In this document: positions 17,122-25,103 of the stretch, piece after piece
Layout: every line of letters begins with the position of its first letter
Position numbering within the stretch: the stretch's first letter is position 1
NCBI RefSeq assembly: GCF_028368975.1
Contig: NZ_JAQNDM010000002.1
Location: 2,242,007-2,306,006 of the forward strand
Direction: 5' to 3'
Length of the DNA: 64,000 nt
Source: Stigmatella ashevillena
GTDB lineage: Bacteria; Myxococcota; Myxococcia; Myxococcales; Myxococcaceae
Notes under the pieces: generated by a model
What the model saw: only the letters and a program-made list of their open reading frames with translations
The model's database searches: none
What the model was told of the DNA's origin: nothing
Made by a program: the position numbers and the translations under genes

Positions 17122-18510
17122 TCACGGTTCCTGGTACAAGCGATTCCTATATCCGAGGCGCACGGCTTCGATTTGGCCGTGGAGCAGCGGATCCTGGTAG
17201 ACGCAGGCAGCGCTGGGATTGCCACAAGCCACAGGCACCATTCGAGCGCGGATCTTCTCAATCAGCTGGTCGTTCATCGCATCGTTCCCGAAGCTTGAGT
17301 AACGCAGGTGGATGAAGCGCGACAGTGCCAGCGGAGCAATCCAGGAGGTGGCCGTGGAGGTGATCGGATAGATGTCCGTCCCAAAGCCGTCCACCTGCAG
17401 CAGAGGCGTCTGGTTGTACGGAAAGGGACGCTGGGGGAGGACCCCGCTGTTCAGGTAGAGATCCACATTCTGCCTCTGGGGCCATCCAACGAGAGCGCTG
17501 TAGTCGCCTCTCCCTTGCTCATCAAGTCCTGAGGTGAGGGTGGTGAAGTAGCCGGCGAGAACGCGATTCGGGTACTCCTGCGTTGGGTAGTCGTAAGGAA
17601 AGTCTTGCGCGTTCGAGGCGTCTATCGCCGCTTGAGCAGCGAAGACCCCTGGCGTTCCCGAGAGGGCTTCGACGATGGGCTTGTAGGCCGCAAGCTTCTC
17701 TCGCAGGACGCTGTCGCTGGGGAGGTTGCCCACGCAGAGCCGACTCCAGCTGTCCCGGATCGTCTCGAGGGTCTCGCCAAAGCTCACGTTCACGAAACGG
17801 ACGTCGTGCTCGGTCATGATCCGAACCAGCTCACTGGCCACGTGCTCCGATTTCTGGAGCAGGGCCGGGTGGCTTTCGCCGGTGGAATCGCAGAACTCCT
17901 CGCGAGCGATTCCCGCAAGGGTGGGCCGATCGAGTATCACGACAGGCTGGCGTGGGTTGGCCTCGATGAGCAGCGAGAAGATGATGTTCCCGTGCCCGAA
18001 GTTCTCGCTGCTGGGAGGGCCAAAGACCTCGTTCAGGCGAACCCCAAGCCGCTGGAGGGACTCCGCGGGAATGAGATCAGGAATGGCGAACCGGGTGAGC
18101 ACACCGAAGAGCGTTGGGGGAGTGTTCCAGTCGAACTGGACAGGCTGGATGTCACCCCCTGCCTGTGCCCGGAAAAACCCTTTGAGCCGGTTCTTGTAAC
18201 GGATGGCCCGGAGCGGCAACTGTGAGAACTCATCCACGATCAGGATGGCCTCGCCCGTATCTGGAAACATGCTGAACTGGTTGGGCTCGAAGCGAAAGGC
18301 CTGAGGCTGGCAGGAAGGGGCTTCCGGCGTTCGATTGCAGACGCTCTTGTAGTTGTCGAGGGCAAGAAGCGCGCTATGAATCTGCGCGTCGAGGGTAATC
18401 TCACCCCCGTCCTCCGGAGGCTTAGGCGGCGGAGGGGGACTGTCTCCATCTCCGCATCCGACAAGACCGAGGAAGAACACCAGGGGTGCGAGCAAACAGG
18501 CGCGATCCAT
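17122..18510 (-). CDS. divergent subtilisin-like lipoprotein, module 2
   Basis: 462 residues, lipobox 'GLVGC', start ATG 18510, 5 bp after the stop of the helical partner gene, so translation is probably coupled. Same landmarks as the other two copies: 'AILIVDEFSQ' (Asp), 'FGHGNIIFSLL' (His), 'ASNAQDFPYDYPT' (Asn) and 'TATSWIAPLALSRF' (Ser). Note GHGN in place of GHGS after the His. It differs from copy 1 mainly near the signal peptide linker ('DGDSPPPPPKPPEDGG') and around residue 160. The shared C-terminus 'CVYQDPLLHGQIEAVRLGYR' is present in all three copies and is not part of a standard subtilase, so it may be a family-specific element. Confidence 0.72.
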   Translation of the reverse strand: MDRACLLAPLVFFLGLVGCGDGDSPPPPPKPPEDGGEITLDAQIHSALLALDNYKSVCNRTPEAPSCQPQAFRFEPNQFSMFPDTGEAILIVDEFSQLPLRAIRYKNRLKGFFRAQAGGDIQPVQFDWNTPPTLFGVLTRFAIPDLIPAESLQRLGVRLNEVFGPPSSENFGHGNIIFSLLIEANPRQPVVILDRPTLAGIAREEFCDSTGESHPALLQKSEHVASELVRIMTEHDVRFVNVSFGETLETIRDSWSRLCVGNLPSDSVLREKLAAYKPIVEALSGTPGVFAAQAAIDASNAQDFPYDYPTQEYPNRVLAGYFTTLTSGLDEQGRGDYSALVGWPQRQNVDLYLNSGVLPQRPFPYNQTPLLQVDGFGTDIYPITSTATSWIAPLALSRFIHLRYSSFGNDAMNDQLIEKIRARMVPVACGNPSAACVYQDPLLHGQIEAVRLGYRNRLYQEP

Positions 18511-18515
18511 GGGCT

Positions 18516-19367
18516 CTACCCACCCAGGAGGGAGGAGGTGATGGCCGCAGCGCGCGCACGCCCGAACCGGATATTGAGGCGAAAAAACAGAGCGTCGTCA
18601 TAGACCTTCTTGAGGTGAGGCGGCAGCCCAGGTGCGTAGCCCAACCGCTGGATCACCTGCGCATCTGCAGTGGCCAGGAAATCTTCTCCCACCACGTCGA
18701 TGAATCCGCAGATGAGATCATAGAGATCTTCGCGCCGCCCCTTCTTGAAGTCTTCGGCATCGGCGCTGAGCCCGGAGAGTTGCTGGACGAGATGGGTGGT
18801 GGCTCGCACGAGTGGCTCGGCATTCCCCTGGCTCGCGGCAGTCTTCAGCACATCGATCGAGTAGTAGCGGGCCTCGGCTTGGAACTCACCGAAGGCTTCT
18901 CGGGTGAAATTAAAATCCGTCAGGGCTTTCGAAGCAATGTCCAACCCCTGCGGGCTCTTGAGTATCTGGGCCGTGAGGCGCTCACGCTCGACGCGCTGAT
19001 TGTACAACCCCTGGACGGCCTGCATCTCACGATAACTCCCGAGAACCTGCTCCACAGCGTGTTGAGGGAAGCCGCCCACATCCTCTTGCACGATGGGATT
19101 CGGAATCGCTTCCAGCCGTTGTTGGGCGAGGCCCGCCGCCTTTTCACCCAGGCGAGCGAGGGCCGACGAGGGGATGCCAGTGGCGCGTTCTTCAGCGTGA
19201 AGAGAGGTGTTCTGCAATGCAGGCCCGCTCTTCGTGTTTTGCGCCGCAGCCTGGGGCGTGCCCACGCCCAGGCTTCCGGCCTGCCAGAACAGCGCAGCGC
19301 CGAGGGCAGATAAAAAGGCGGTCACTGCCACCAGGATGCCGAACCACTGCCGCTTGCTGGGTGCCAT
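18516..19367 (-). CDS. membrane-anchored helical protein, module 2
   Basis: 283 residues. One N-terminal membrane helix (about 8-30, 'WFGILVAVTAFLSALGAALF') with no lipobox or clear cleavage site, so it is likely a signal anchor. A Gln/Ala-rich linker is followed by a mostly helical periplasmic domain with blocks shared with the copy at 22175: 'GGFPQHAVEQVLGSYREMQ', 'VQGLYNQRVERERL', 'SPQGLDIASKALTD', 'EFQAEARYYSIDVLKTAA'. ATG 19367 has AAGGG upstream. Family not recognised. Its layout (anchor plus helical body, directly upstream of a secreted hydrolase) recalls steric chaperones such as lipase foldases, but this is analogy only. Confidence 0.7.
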   Translation of the reverse strand: MAPSKRQWFGILVAVTAFLSALGAALFWQAGSLGVGTPQAAAQNTKSGPALQNTSLHAEERATGIPSSALARLGEKAAGLAQQRLEAIPNPIVQEDVGGFPQHAVEQVLGSYREMQAVQGLYNQRVERERLTAQILKSPQGLDIASKALTDFNFTREAFGEFQAEARYYSIDVLKTAASQGNAEPLVRATTHLVQQLSGLSADAEDFKKGRREDLYDLICGFIDVVGEDFLATADAQVIQRLGYAPGLPPHLKKVYDDALFFRLNIRFGRARAAAITSSLLGG

Positions 19368-19380
19368 GGGAGCCCTTGGA

Positions 19381-19430
19381 GAAAAAGAGACTGCCGACGA
19401 GCGACCCGAGAAGAGGGAGGCGCTCGTCGA
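19381..19430 (-). terminator. intrinsic terminator after Hint gene, module 2
   Basis: On the minus strand the stem CGACGAGCG / CGCTCGTCG (19429-19421 with 19403-19395, 17-nt loop) is followed by TTTTT (19386-19382). It lies between the Hint gene stop (19452) and the helical gene start (19367), with the same stem and tail as the terminator at 16065. The ribosome site of the helical gene begins right after the T-run. Confidence 0.75.
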
Positions 19431-19451
19431 CAGCCGAATCTGTGCTGGAGC

Positions 19452-20552
19452 TTAGGGGATGAGCCCCTCAGGGAGCTGCTTGTGGAGAATGATGCGGTTG
19501 ATGTAGCCCACTTCATCATTCTGGTAGGTGGAGGAGCCGACCAGATAGCCCTCGGCAACAAGGATGTTGGAGACGAGATCGTCAGAGGCCGGACGCAGGT
19601 TGTAGACCTTGCCGAAGTGGGTGGTCTTCTCCACGCTGACGATCGGGTCTGGAGTGCCATCCAGCTTCAACAGCTCATCCCCCGCATGCAGCGTCTGCGC
19701 CTGCACCATGCGGCCCTGGCTGTTGACAATGGCGTGTTCGGTGGTGACGCGCAGCAGGCCGCCGGAGGCTGTGCGCACCTCAATGATGGGGTGCTCACTG
19801 TCCCGGAACTCCGCAGTGTAGCTGTAGGTATGGCTCTGCTGGAGCTGGATGGCATCCAGGGAAGAGTCCGGGGTCAGGGTGATGAGGTCGTCGCGCCGAG
19901 CGTTGAGCGCGTCGAGAATCGGGGCGTACCCATCCGAAAAGAGCAGTTTCTGCTCCGGGGGGTAGCAGGAGGACTCGCAGTAGCCGTTGATGAAGAAGGC
20001 ATAGCCAGTGGCGGGCTGGGTTCCGTTGCTGTCCAGATAGAGACGGCAGTCGAGCAGTGACGGGTGCGGGAAGAGCTGGATGTTGCTGGGGCTGTAGACG
20101 TCGGCCTGGCTGCCAAAGGTGGGGTAGAGAGGGCGAATCTTCTTCCGGTTCGCCGGGCGCAGCCACGACCTGAAGCCGGCGCCATCCGTGTACTGATTGG
20201 TGATGCCACTGAGGTAGATCTTACCGATGAAGGAGGTGTTGACCTCGTAGGCATCGACCTGGCCGATGTAGCGATTCAGTCCTGACCCGTTACTGGCCAG
20301 ATCGTCCTCAGCGTAGTCCATGAGGTTGCCCGCGCTGTTGGCCGAGGCCACACCCGTGTCGTACCCCAGGTTGGGATTGATGACGTGCTCAAGCAAGGCG
20401 CAACGGCGGGCCCAGTGGACGCGTGTCTCGGCTGTTGAAGGGTCCAGATTGTCAAGGGCGCAGCGCTGCTGGAGGATCGGTTGAGCACTGGCGAACGCTG
20501 GCAACATGAGCGACGCGTAGAGCACGGTCTGAGCGACAGTTCTTCCTGTCAT
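19452..20552 (-). CDS. secreted Hint-domain protein, module 2 (divergent N-terminus)
   Basis: 366 residues, start ATG 20552 with CAGGAG 7 bp upstream. Signal peptide to about 23 ('LMLPAFASA'), no lipobox. The N-terminal domain (about 30-190, several Cys) is unrelated by eye to that of the other two Hint proteins. The Hint domain starts at Cys196 ('SCYPPEQKLLFSDGYAPI', a close match to the block-A pattern). Block B is 'LLRVTTEHAIVNSQG' (T-x-x-H about 269-272), and it closes with 'NILVAEGYLVGSSTYQN'. The terminal His-Asn of inteins is replaced by Gly-Ser. The end segment 'LVG....QN' is common to all three Hint proteins here. Confidence 0.72.
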   Translation of the reverse strand: MTGRTVAQTVLYASLMLPAFASAQPILQQRCALDNLDPSTAETRVHWARRCALLEHVINPNLGYDTGVASANSAGNLMDYAEDDLASNGSGLNRYIGQVDAYEVNTSFIGKIYLSGITNQYTDGAGFRSWLRPANRKKIRPLYPTFGSQADVYSPSNIQLFPHPSLLDCRLYLDSNGTQPATGYAFFINGYCESSCYPPEQKLLFSDGYAPILDALNARRDDLITLTPDSSLDAIQLQQSHTYSYTAEFRDSEHPIIEVRTASGGLLRVTTEHAIVNSQGRMVQAQTLHAGDELLKLDGTPDPIVSVEKTTHFGKVYNLRPASDDLVSNILVAEGYLVGSSTYQNDEVGYINRIILHKQLPEGLIP

Positions 20553-20576
20553 GTCACGACTCCTGGAGGGGGGCAT

Positions 20577-20629
20577 CGGGTTGATGGCGACGGGCCAGAT
20601 CACCCGCTCTTCATAGGCCCATCAACCCG
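20577..20629 (-). promoter_or_regulatory. leader hairpin in front of Hint gene, module 2
   Basis: A perfect 11-bp inverted repeat (CGGGTTGATGG at 20577-20587, CCATCAACCCG at 20619-20629, 31-nt loop). In the transcript it would form a hairpin ending about 25 nt before the start codon and a few bases before the CAGGAG ribosome site. It could protect the message or control ribosome access. No known riboswitch class fits. Confidence 0.45.
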
Positions 20630-20767
20630 GTGTGCCGTTTTAGCAGGTCTTGCGAAATTGGGATAGAAAACAGGTCTCAATCTGATGTGAGGTATTCCCT
20701 CAGGTGAACCCTGTTTGGAATGGCTTGGTAGTAATTCAGCCCCACCATAAGCGAGCGGCCGAGCGTT

Positions 20768-22168
20768 TCATGGCTCCACGTACTCGCGCGGACGGTACCC
20801 CAGGCGCACGGCTTCGATCTGTCCATGCTTGAGCGGGTCCTGGTACGCACAGTGGCCGCCTGATTGGGCTGGACAGTTGCTGGGCACCACCACCTCCCGA
20901 AGGCTTGCGATGAGGCCGTCTGACAGCGCGCAGTCTGGGAAGTTCGCGTATCGAGCGTGAATGAAGCGCGACAGGGTCAGCGGTGCCATCCAGGAGGTCG
21001 TCGTGCTCGAGACCGGGTAGATGTCGACGCCGAACCCATCCACCTGAAGCCAGGGCGTCCGGTTGTACGGGAAGGGGCGCTGGGAAAGGACGCCACTGTT
21101 CATGTAGACGTCCACGGACGTCGGCGAGGGCCAGCCCCGAAGCGGGGCGTGATTCCCCTGGCCGGTGGCATCAAGGCCTGAGTCCAGCGAAGTGAAATAC
21201 CCGGTGAGGAGCCGATTCGGGTACGCCGACGAGGGAAAATCGAAAGGAAAGTCCTGGTCGTTGGAAGCGTCGATCGCCGCGTGGGCGGTGAAGACCCCCG
21301 GCGTGTTGAAGAGGACATCAACGATGGGGGCGTACGTGTTCAGCTTCGCCCGCAGGATATCGTCGCTTGGGCGCGGTCCACTGCAGCGGGCGGTCCAGTC
21401 CTGCTTGAGGGTTTCAAGGGTATTTCCAGAGCTCAGGTTCACGAATCGGATGCCCTGCTCGCCGATGATCCGGCGAAGCCCGTTGGCCACCCGCTGCGCT
21501 TTGGTGCTCAAGAGCGCCATCGACTCCGGTGAGCCGGAGGAATCACATAGCTCCGCGAGCGCGAACCGGTGAAAGCTCAGGCTATCCATCAACACGATGG
21601 GCTGATGCGGGTTGGTCTCTACCAGCAGGGAGAAGACGAAGCTCCCATGGCCAATGTTCTCATCATCGTAAAAACCGTAGACCGTCTGGATGGGGGCTCT
21701 GAGTGGACGGAGCGCCTCGGCGGGAATGAAGTCGGGAGAAGCGAACATCGTGAGCGCATTGAAAAGCGTCGTGGGCGCCCTCCAGCTGAACTGCACGGGA
21801 TTGATCTCTCCCGCTCCATCCACCCGAAAAAATCCCTTGAGCCGGTTCCGGTACCGGATGGCGCGAGGCGGCACGGCGGGGAACTCATCCACGATGAGAA
21901 TGGCCTCCCCCGTGTTCTGGCTCATCTCGAACTGCTGGCTCGGATCCAGGGGAAAAGTTCCCCAGTCGCAGTGGGACTTGTCCGACTGCTCCAGGAAGCA
22001 ATGATCGCTCAGGATGTCTGCCGTGGCCTGGGCAATCTTCTCGCTGAGCAACGGGTCGAGATGGTGCTGGTCCCGTGGAGAATCAGGCGATACCGGTTCC
22101 GAGGGGCCACACCCGGCGGTGGTAGACAAGAGCGCGAGGGCGGTGAGGATAGAGCGAAGAGGCGTCAT
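20768..22168 (-). CDS. divergent subtilisin-like lipoprotein, module 3
   Basis: 466 residues, lipobox 'STTAGC', start ATG 22168, 6 bp after the stop of its helical partner. This copy is clearly diverged from the other two, so positions conserved across all three are informative: Asp94 ('AILIVDEF'), His174 ('NIGHGSFVFSLL'), Asn303 ('IDASNDQDFPFDFPS'), Ser392 ('TTTSWMAPLTLSRF'). Conservation of exactly these residues supports a subtilase-like triad. Other fully shared blocks are 'RLKGFFR', 'SGVLSQRPFPYN' and 'HGQIEAVRLGYR'. Likely tethered in the periplasm or at the outer membrane. Confidence 0.72.
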   Translation of the reverse strand: MTPLRSILTALALLSTTAGCGPSEPVSPDSPRDQHHLDPLLSEKIAQATADILSDHCFLEQSDKSHCDWGTFPLDPSQQFEMSQNTGEAILIVDEFPAVPPRAIRYRNRLKGFFRVDGAGEINPVQFSWRAPTTLFNALTMFASPDFIPAEALRPLRAPIQTVYGFYDDENIGHGSFVFSLLVETNPHQPIVLMDSLSFHRFALAELCDSSGSPESMALLSTKAQRVANGLRRIIGEQGIRFVNLSSGNTLETLKQDWTARCSGPRPSDDILRAKLNTYAPIVDVLFNTPGVFTAHAAIDASNDQDFPFDFPSSAYPNRLLTGYFTSLDSGLDATGQGNHAPLRGWPSPTSVDVYMNSGVLSQRPFPYNRTPWLQVDGFGVDIYPVSSTTTSWMAPLTLSRFIHARYANFPDCALSDGLIASLREVVVPSNCPAQSGGHCAYQDPLKHGQIEAVRLGYRPREYVEP

Positions 22169-22174
22169 GTGCGG

Positions 22175-22972
22175 TCAGTGGTCAAGCAGGGCAGCGGTCA
22201 TCTCGGCAGCGCGCTCACGGCCAAACTGGTGCTTGAGACGCAAGAACAGCACCTCATCATAGATGAGCTTCACGCGGGTGGGCATCGTGGACGCGAATCC
22301 CAGTGCCTGGAGAGGGCGGACATCGCCTTGGGCGAAAGCATCCAACCCTTTCACGTCGACAAAGGAATGAACGAGATCTCGAAGATCCGATGACCTGCCC
22401 TTGTCGAGGGTTCCACTTCCATTCCCGGAGCGACTGAGTTCCTGGGAGATCGCCTCCGCTGCATGAACGAGGTAGTGCTCCTGTCCCCGCATTGCGGCGG
22501 TCTTGAGCACTTCGATGGAGAAGACCCGTGCCTCGGCCTGGTATTCATGGAATGCCTCCTGGGCGAACGCGGGATCGGTCAACGCTTTCGAGGCAATGTC
22601 CGCGCCCTGGGGTGAGTCCAGAAGCTGGTTCACGAGGCGTTCACGGGTGACGTTCTGGTTGTAAAGCCCTTGAACGGAGAGCATTTCCCGATAGCTTTTC
22701 AACACCCCGCTCACGGCCTCCCGGGAGAACCCTCCCACGACGTCCGGCACCACCGGCTCGGGGAGCTTTTCCAGCCTCTGGCGGGAAATGTCGGCGGCCT
22801 TTGCCTCCAGAAGCGCCTCGTTCTGGGCGCGCAAGGACGCTGGCGGCGCGTCCGGAACAGATGGTTCCTGCGGGCTCGAAGCGTCCGGTAGCAAGGACAG
22901 CATGAGGCTGGCCCCGAGAACTGCCGCAGCGGCGGAGATCAATCCCCAGCGCCCAAGCTTTCTGTCGGACAT
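22175..22972 (-). CDS. membrane-anchored helical protein, module 3
   Basis: 265 residues from ATG 22972, which has GGAGAGG 6 bp upstream (ATG 22987 in frame is the alternative). N-terminal membrane helix (about 10-30, 'LISAAAAVLGASLMLSLL'), Pro-rich linker, then the helical domain shared with the protein at 18516: 'VVGGFSREAVSGVLKSYREM', 'VQGLYNQNVTRERL', 'SPQGADIASKALTD', 'EYQAEARVFSIEVLKTAA', 'RVKLIYDEVLFLRLKHQFGR'. Located between Hint and protease genes as in module 2. Function unknown; a membrane-bound chaperone or inhibitor for the protease is an inference from position. Confidence 0.7.
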   Translation of the reverse strand: MSDRKLGRWGLISAAAAVLGASLMLSLLPDASSPQEPSVPDAPPASLRAQNEALLEAKAADISRQRLEKLPEPVVPDVVGGFSREAVSGVLKSYREMLSVQGLYNQNVTRERLVNQLLDSPQGADIASKALTDPAFAQEAFHEYQAEARVFSIEVLKTAAMRGQEHYLVHAAEAISQELSRSGNGSGTLDKGRSSDLRDLVHSFVDVKGLDAFAQGDVRPLQALGFASTMPTRVKLIYDEVLFLRLKHQFGRERAAEMTAALLDH

Positions 22973-23059
22973 GCTCAGCCTCTCCATGGAGACAGACCCC
23001 CCGCGAGGCGGTGGAAAGCCACCGGACTCGCTGGGGCCATTGCGTCAGGGGCGTGGCGG

Positions 23060-23986
23060 TTAGCGGCGGATGGAAATCGCGCCGAGCTCACTGCTCAGTT
23101 GGTTCTGCCACGCCAGGTCACCCACCAGCACGCCCTCGGCGGCGATGATGTGGCCCTGCTTGCTCGGGGTATTCACCTCGAAGTTGAACACCTCCCGCTT
23201 GGTTCGCTCGAAGGAGAGGGTGTTTACCCTCACGATTGAGCCATCCAGCCCGACGAACTCGGCACCGGCGCTCAGGGTCTTGGCTTCCACAACCCGTCCA
23301 TCGCTCAGCAACATGCCGTGGTTCTGCGTCACCTTCAGATCATGCCCGTTGCTCAGGCTGAAGACGTAGAGGGCCGGCAGCTCCTTGCCATGCGTGAGCG
23401 CCTTGACGGACTGTGACTTCATGCCGGGCTTGCTCAGCCTCGACGTCTCGTCCAAGGCCGCCAGCTTCGTGTCCGCCTTGACATCCTTGGCGGCAATCCA
23501 CTTGTTGGAGGCCCCATTCACGCTCTCGGTGAGGATGAGCGCATTGGCCTCGAAGCAGCCGCACTTACAGATGGCGCCGATCTGGTTGTGGCGGTCCACC
23601 ACCGGGTAGTAGCCATTGGCCAGACCCCAGCTATACGCCGCCGAGGTGATGAGTTGCATGGAAAGGGCGTAGCTGAGATCGGCGTTGCACTGGTCCTGCG
23701 AGGCTGCCCCCGAGCAGCGACCTTCGTTGGAGCCCGCGAGGCTCTGAAAGGTGGCCAGGGACATCCCAGGCTCTGTGCCGCCTCCCCCGCCCCCTCCCCC
23801 TCCCCCTCCTCCACCACAGTTCTTGCCCATCCCCAGTTGTAGCTCCGCCTCACAAGGCACCTGGTAGAGGTCTTGCTGAGCGCCATTGAGGGTTTCGTCC
23901 TCGCCGGTTCCTGGCGCCTGATCGCAACCCACGATTGTAAGGCTCAGACCTAGGCAAACAGCCAACGTCGCCAGACTACGATCCAT
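23060..23986 (-). CDS. secreted Hint-domain lipoprotein with poly-Gly linker, module 3
   Basis: 308 residues from ATG 23986 (GGAG 6 bp upstream; ATG 23998 is the alternative). Lipobox 'LTIVGC' (Cys21). A run of 13 Gly (58-70) separates the anchor from a domain shared with the protein at 16130 ('LATFQSLAGS', 'YSWGLANGYYPVVDRHN'). The Hint domain begins at Cys144 ('CKCGCFEANALILT'), with 'LKVTQNHGMLLSDG' as block B and 'GHIIAAEGVLVGD' at the end. As in the sister proteins the last His-Asn pair is replaced and a tail 'LAWQNQLSSELGAISIRR' remains. It is the first gene of the whole minus-strand array. Confidence 0.75.
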   Translation of the reverse strand: MDRSLATLAVCLGLSLTIVGCDQAPGTGEDETLNGAQQDLYQVPCEAELQLGMGKNCGGGGGGGGGGGGGTEPGMSLATFQSLAGSNEGRCSGAASQDQCNADLSYALSMQLITSAAYSWGLANGYYPVVDRHNQIGAICKCGCFEANALILTESVNGASNKWIAAKDVKADTKLAALDETSRLSKPGMKSQSVKALTHGKELPALYVFSLSNGHDLKVTQNHGMLLSDGRVVEAKTLSAGAEFVGLDGSIVRVNTLSFERTKREVFNFEVNTPSKQGHIIAAEGVLVGDLAWQNQLSSELGAISIRR

Positions 23987-24274
23987 GTGGGACTCCATAT
24001 GACGGCTTGAGGTTGAGCTTGAGGGGCCGATGCCCCCCTATGCGCTCGGCTGCGGGAGGGCACCTCTGCCAATGGACGTGGAGTGCTGCAGGATGTCGCT
24101 CTTTGCCTGAATTACACCCTAAGTCCTAGTTGGTTTGCAAGCCGAATCTCAATTTACCACCACACGGTATTCCTGAGCCTCCTGCGGCAAAGTCCTGGGA
24201 TTGGGTTCTGCCCTGGACGGGCTGCGGTGTACGTGGTCGACGTCACCCAAAACCTTCCGAAATACGGAATCGAT

Positions 24275-24497
24275 CAAAAACGCCTGGGGAAAACGCTGTG
24301 GATTCGCCTTCACCGTGGAGCGGGCCCGCGTGGCCCACCAGTTCTACACGGTGAAGAGCTGGGTGGGCTTCACCTTCACGTACACGCAGCGCGCGAATCG
24401 ACTCGCCAAGACGCGCGGCGTCGCCGAGGAGTTCTTCACCTCGGCGCAGGCCGACGCGGCGCTTGAGCTGCTACGTCCCAGCACCATCCGCGGCTGA
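24275..24497 (+). pseudogene. possible gene fragment of unknown family
   Basis: A frame reading 'GFAFTVERARVAHQFYTVKS' and 'WVGFTFTYTQRANRLAKTRG' has protein-like composition but no convincing start. The frame upstream looks non-coding. I cannot name the family. The rest of the 23987-24565 gap shows nothing else. Confidence 0.25.
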
Positions 24498-24565
24498 CGC
24501 GCGGAAGAACATCACGCGCCGCTCGTACCGCTCCTCGCGCATACGGGCTCATCCTCGTCGAACTT

Positions 24566-24982
24566 TCACTTGCGCGTACGGCGCGAGAACAACACGGTCG
24601 CACCGAGGCCCGCGAAGCCCAACACGATGCAGAGTGTGCCCACCGAGAGCAGGCGCCAGCCGCCGCTCTGAACCTCGCTGAACCAGAAGGAGTCCGTCGC
24701 CCTCAGCTGAGCCGCCTCCTGCTCACTGAGCTCCACCGCGACCAACTGCCCCGCTCCTCGATAGTCGACAAATCCGCTCTCGTCACAGGTTGTGAAGTAT
24801 ACTTCCGGCTCGTCGTCTTCATCGATGTTGAGGACCATCAGGTGCGGAGGCTCGCAGACCAGATCGGTGCTTCCGGCGACCGTGGCCCCCACGGCCCCAT
24901 CGCTGCGGCGCACGAAATCGAAGGCCACCACCTGTGGCAGCTCCCGCCGCTTCACCAAAAACTCCGCGCTCCCCCACGCCAC
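24566..24982 (-). CDS. truncated membrane protein of unknown function
   Basis: About 138 residues from a GTG at 24982. The C-terminal end has one membrane helix ('LLSVGTLCIVLGFAGLGATV') and a basic tail; the part before it is acidic ('NIDEDDEPEVYFTTCDESG'). The N-terminus runs straight out of a broken IS66 tnpB fragment, and the frame continues upstream without a ribosome site, so this is probably the C-terminal remnant of a larger protein cut by the insertion. Function unknown. Confidence 0.4.
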   Translation of the reverse strand: MAWGSAEFLVKRRELPQVVAFDFVRRSDGAVGATVAGSTDLVCEPPHLMVLNIDEDDEPEVYFTTCDESGFVDYRGAGQLVAVELSEQEAAQLRATDSFWFSEVQSGGWRLLSVGTLCIVLGFAGLGATVLFSRRTRK

Positions 24983-24986
24983 GGCG

Positions 24987-25103
24987 CCGGGATCGCGCCG
25001 CGCGCTCCAGTCGTGTCTCCACCAGCCCGCTCAGCCGCTCGAATCCCCAGCGCAAGTCGATGGGCTCCAGCCCGACGAAAACCTCCACGCCGTGCGGAAT
25101 CAT
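24987..25103 (-). pseudogene. tnpB: IS66-type tnpB, N-terminal fragment
   Basis: The first 39 or so codons read 'MIPHGVEVFVGLEPIDLRWG' and 'FERLSGLVETRL', the usual opening of IS66 TnpB. Homology stops near 24987, well short of the usual length of about 115 residues. ATG 25103 overlaps the tnpA stop (ATGA), the normal IS66 arrangement. Confidence 0.75.
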
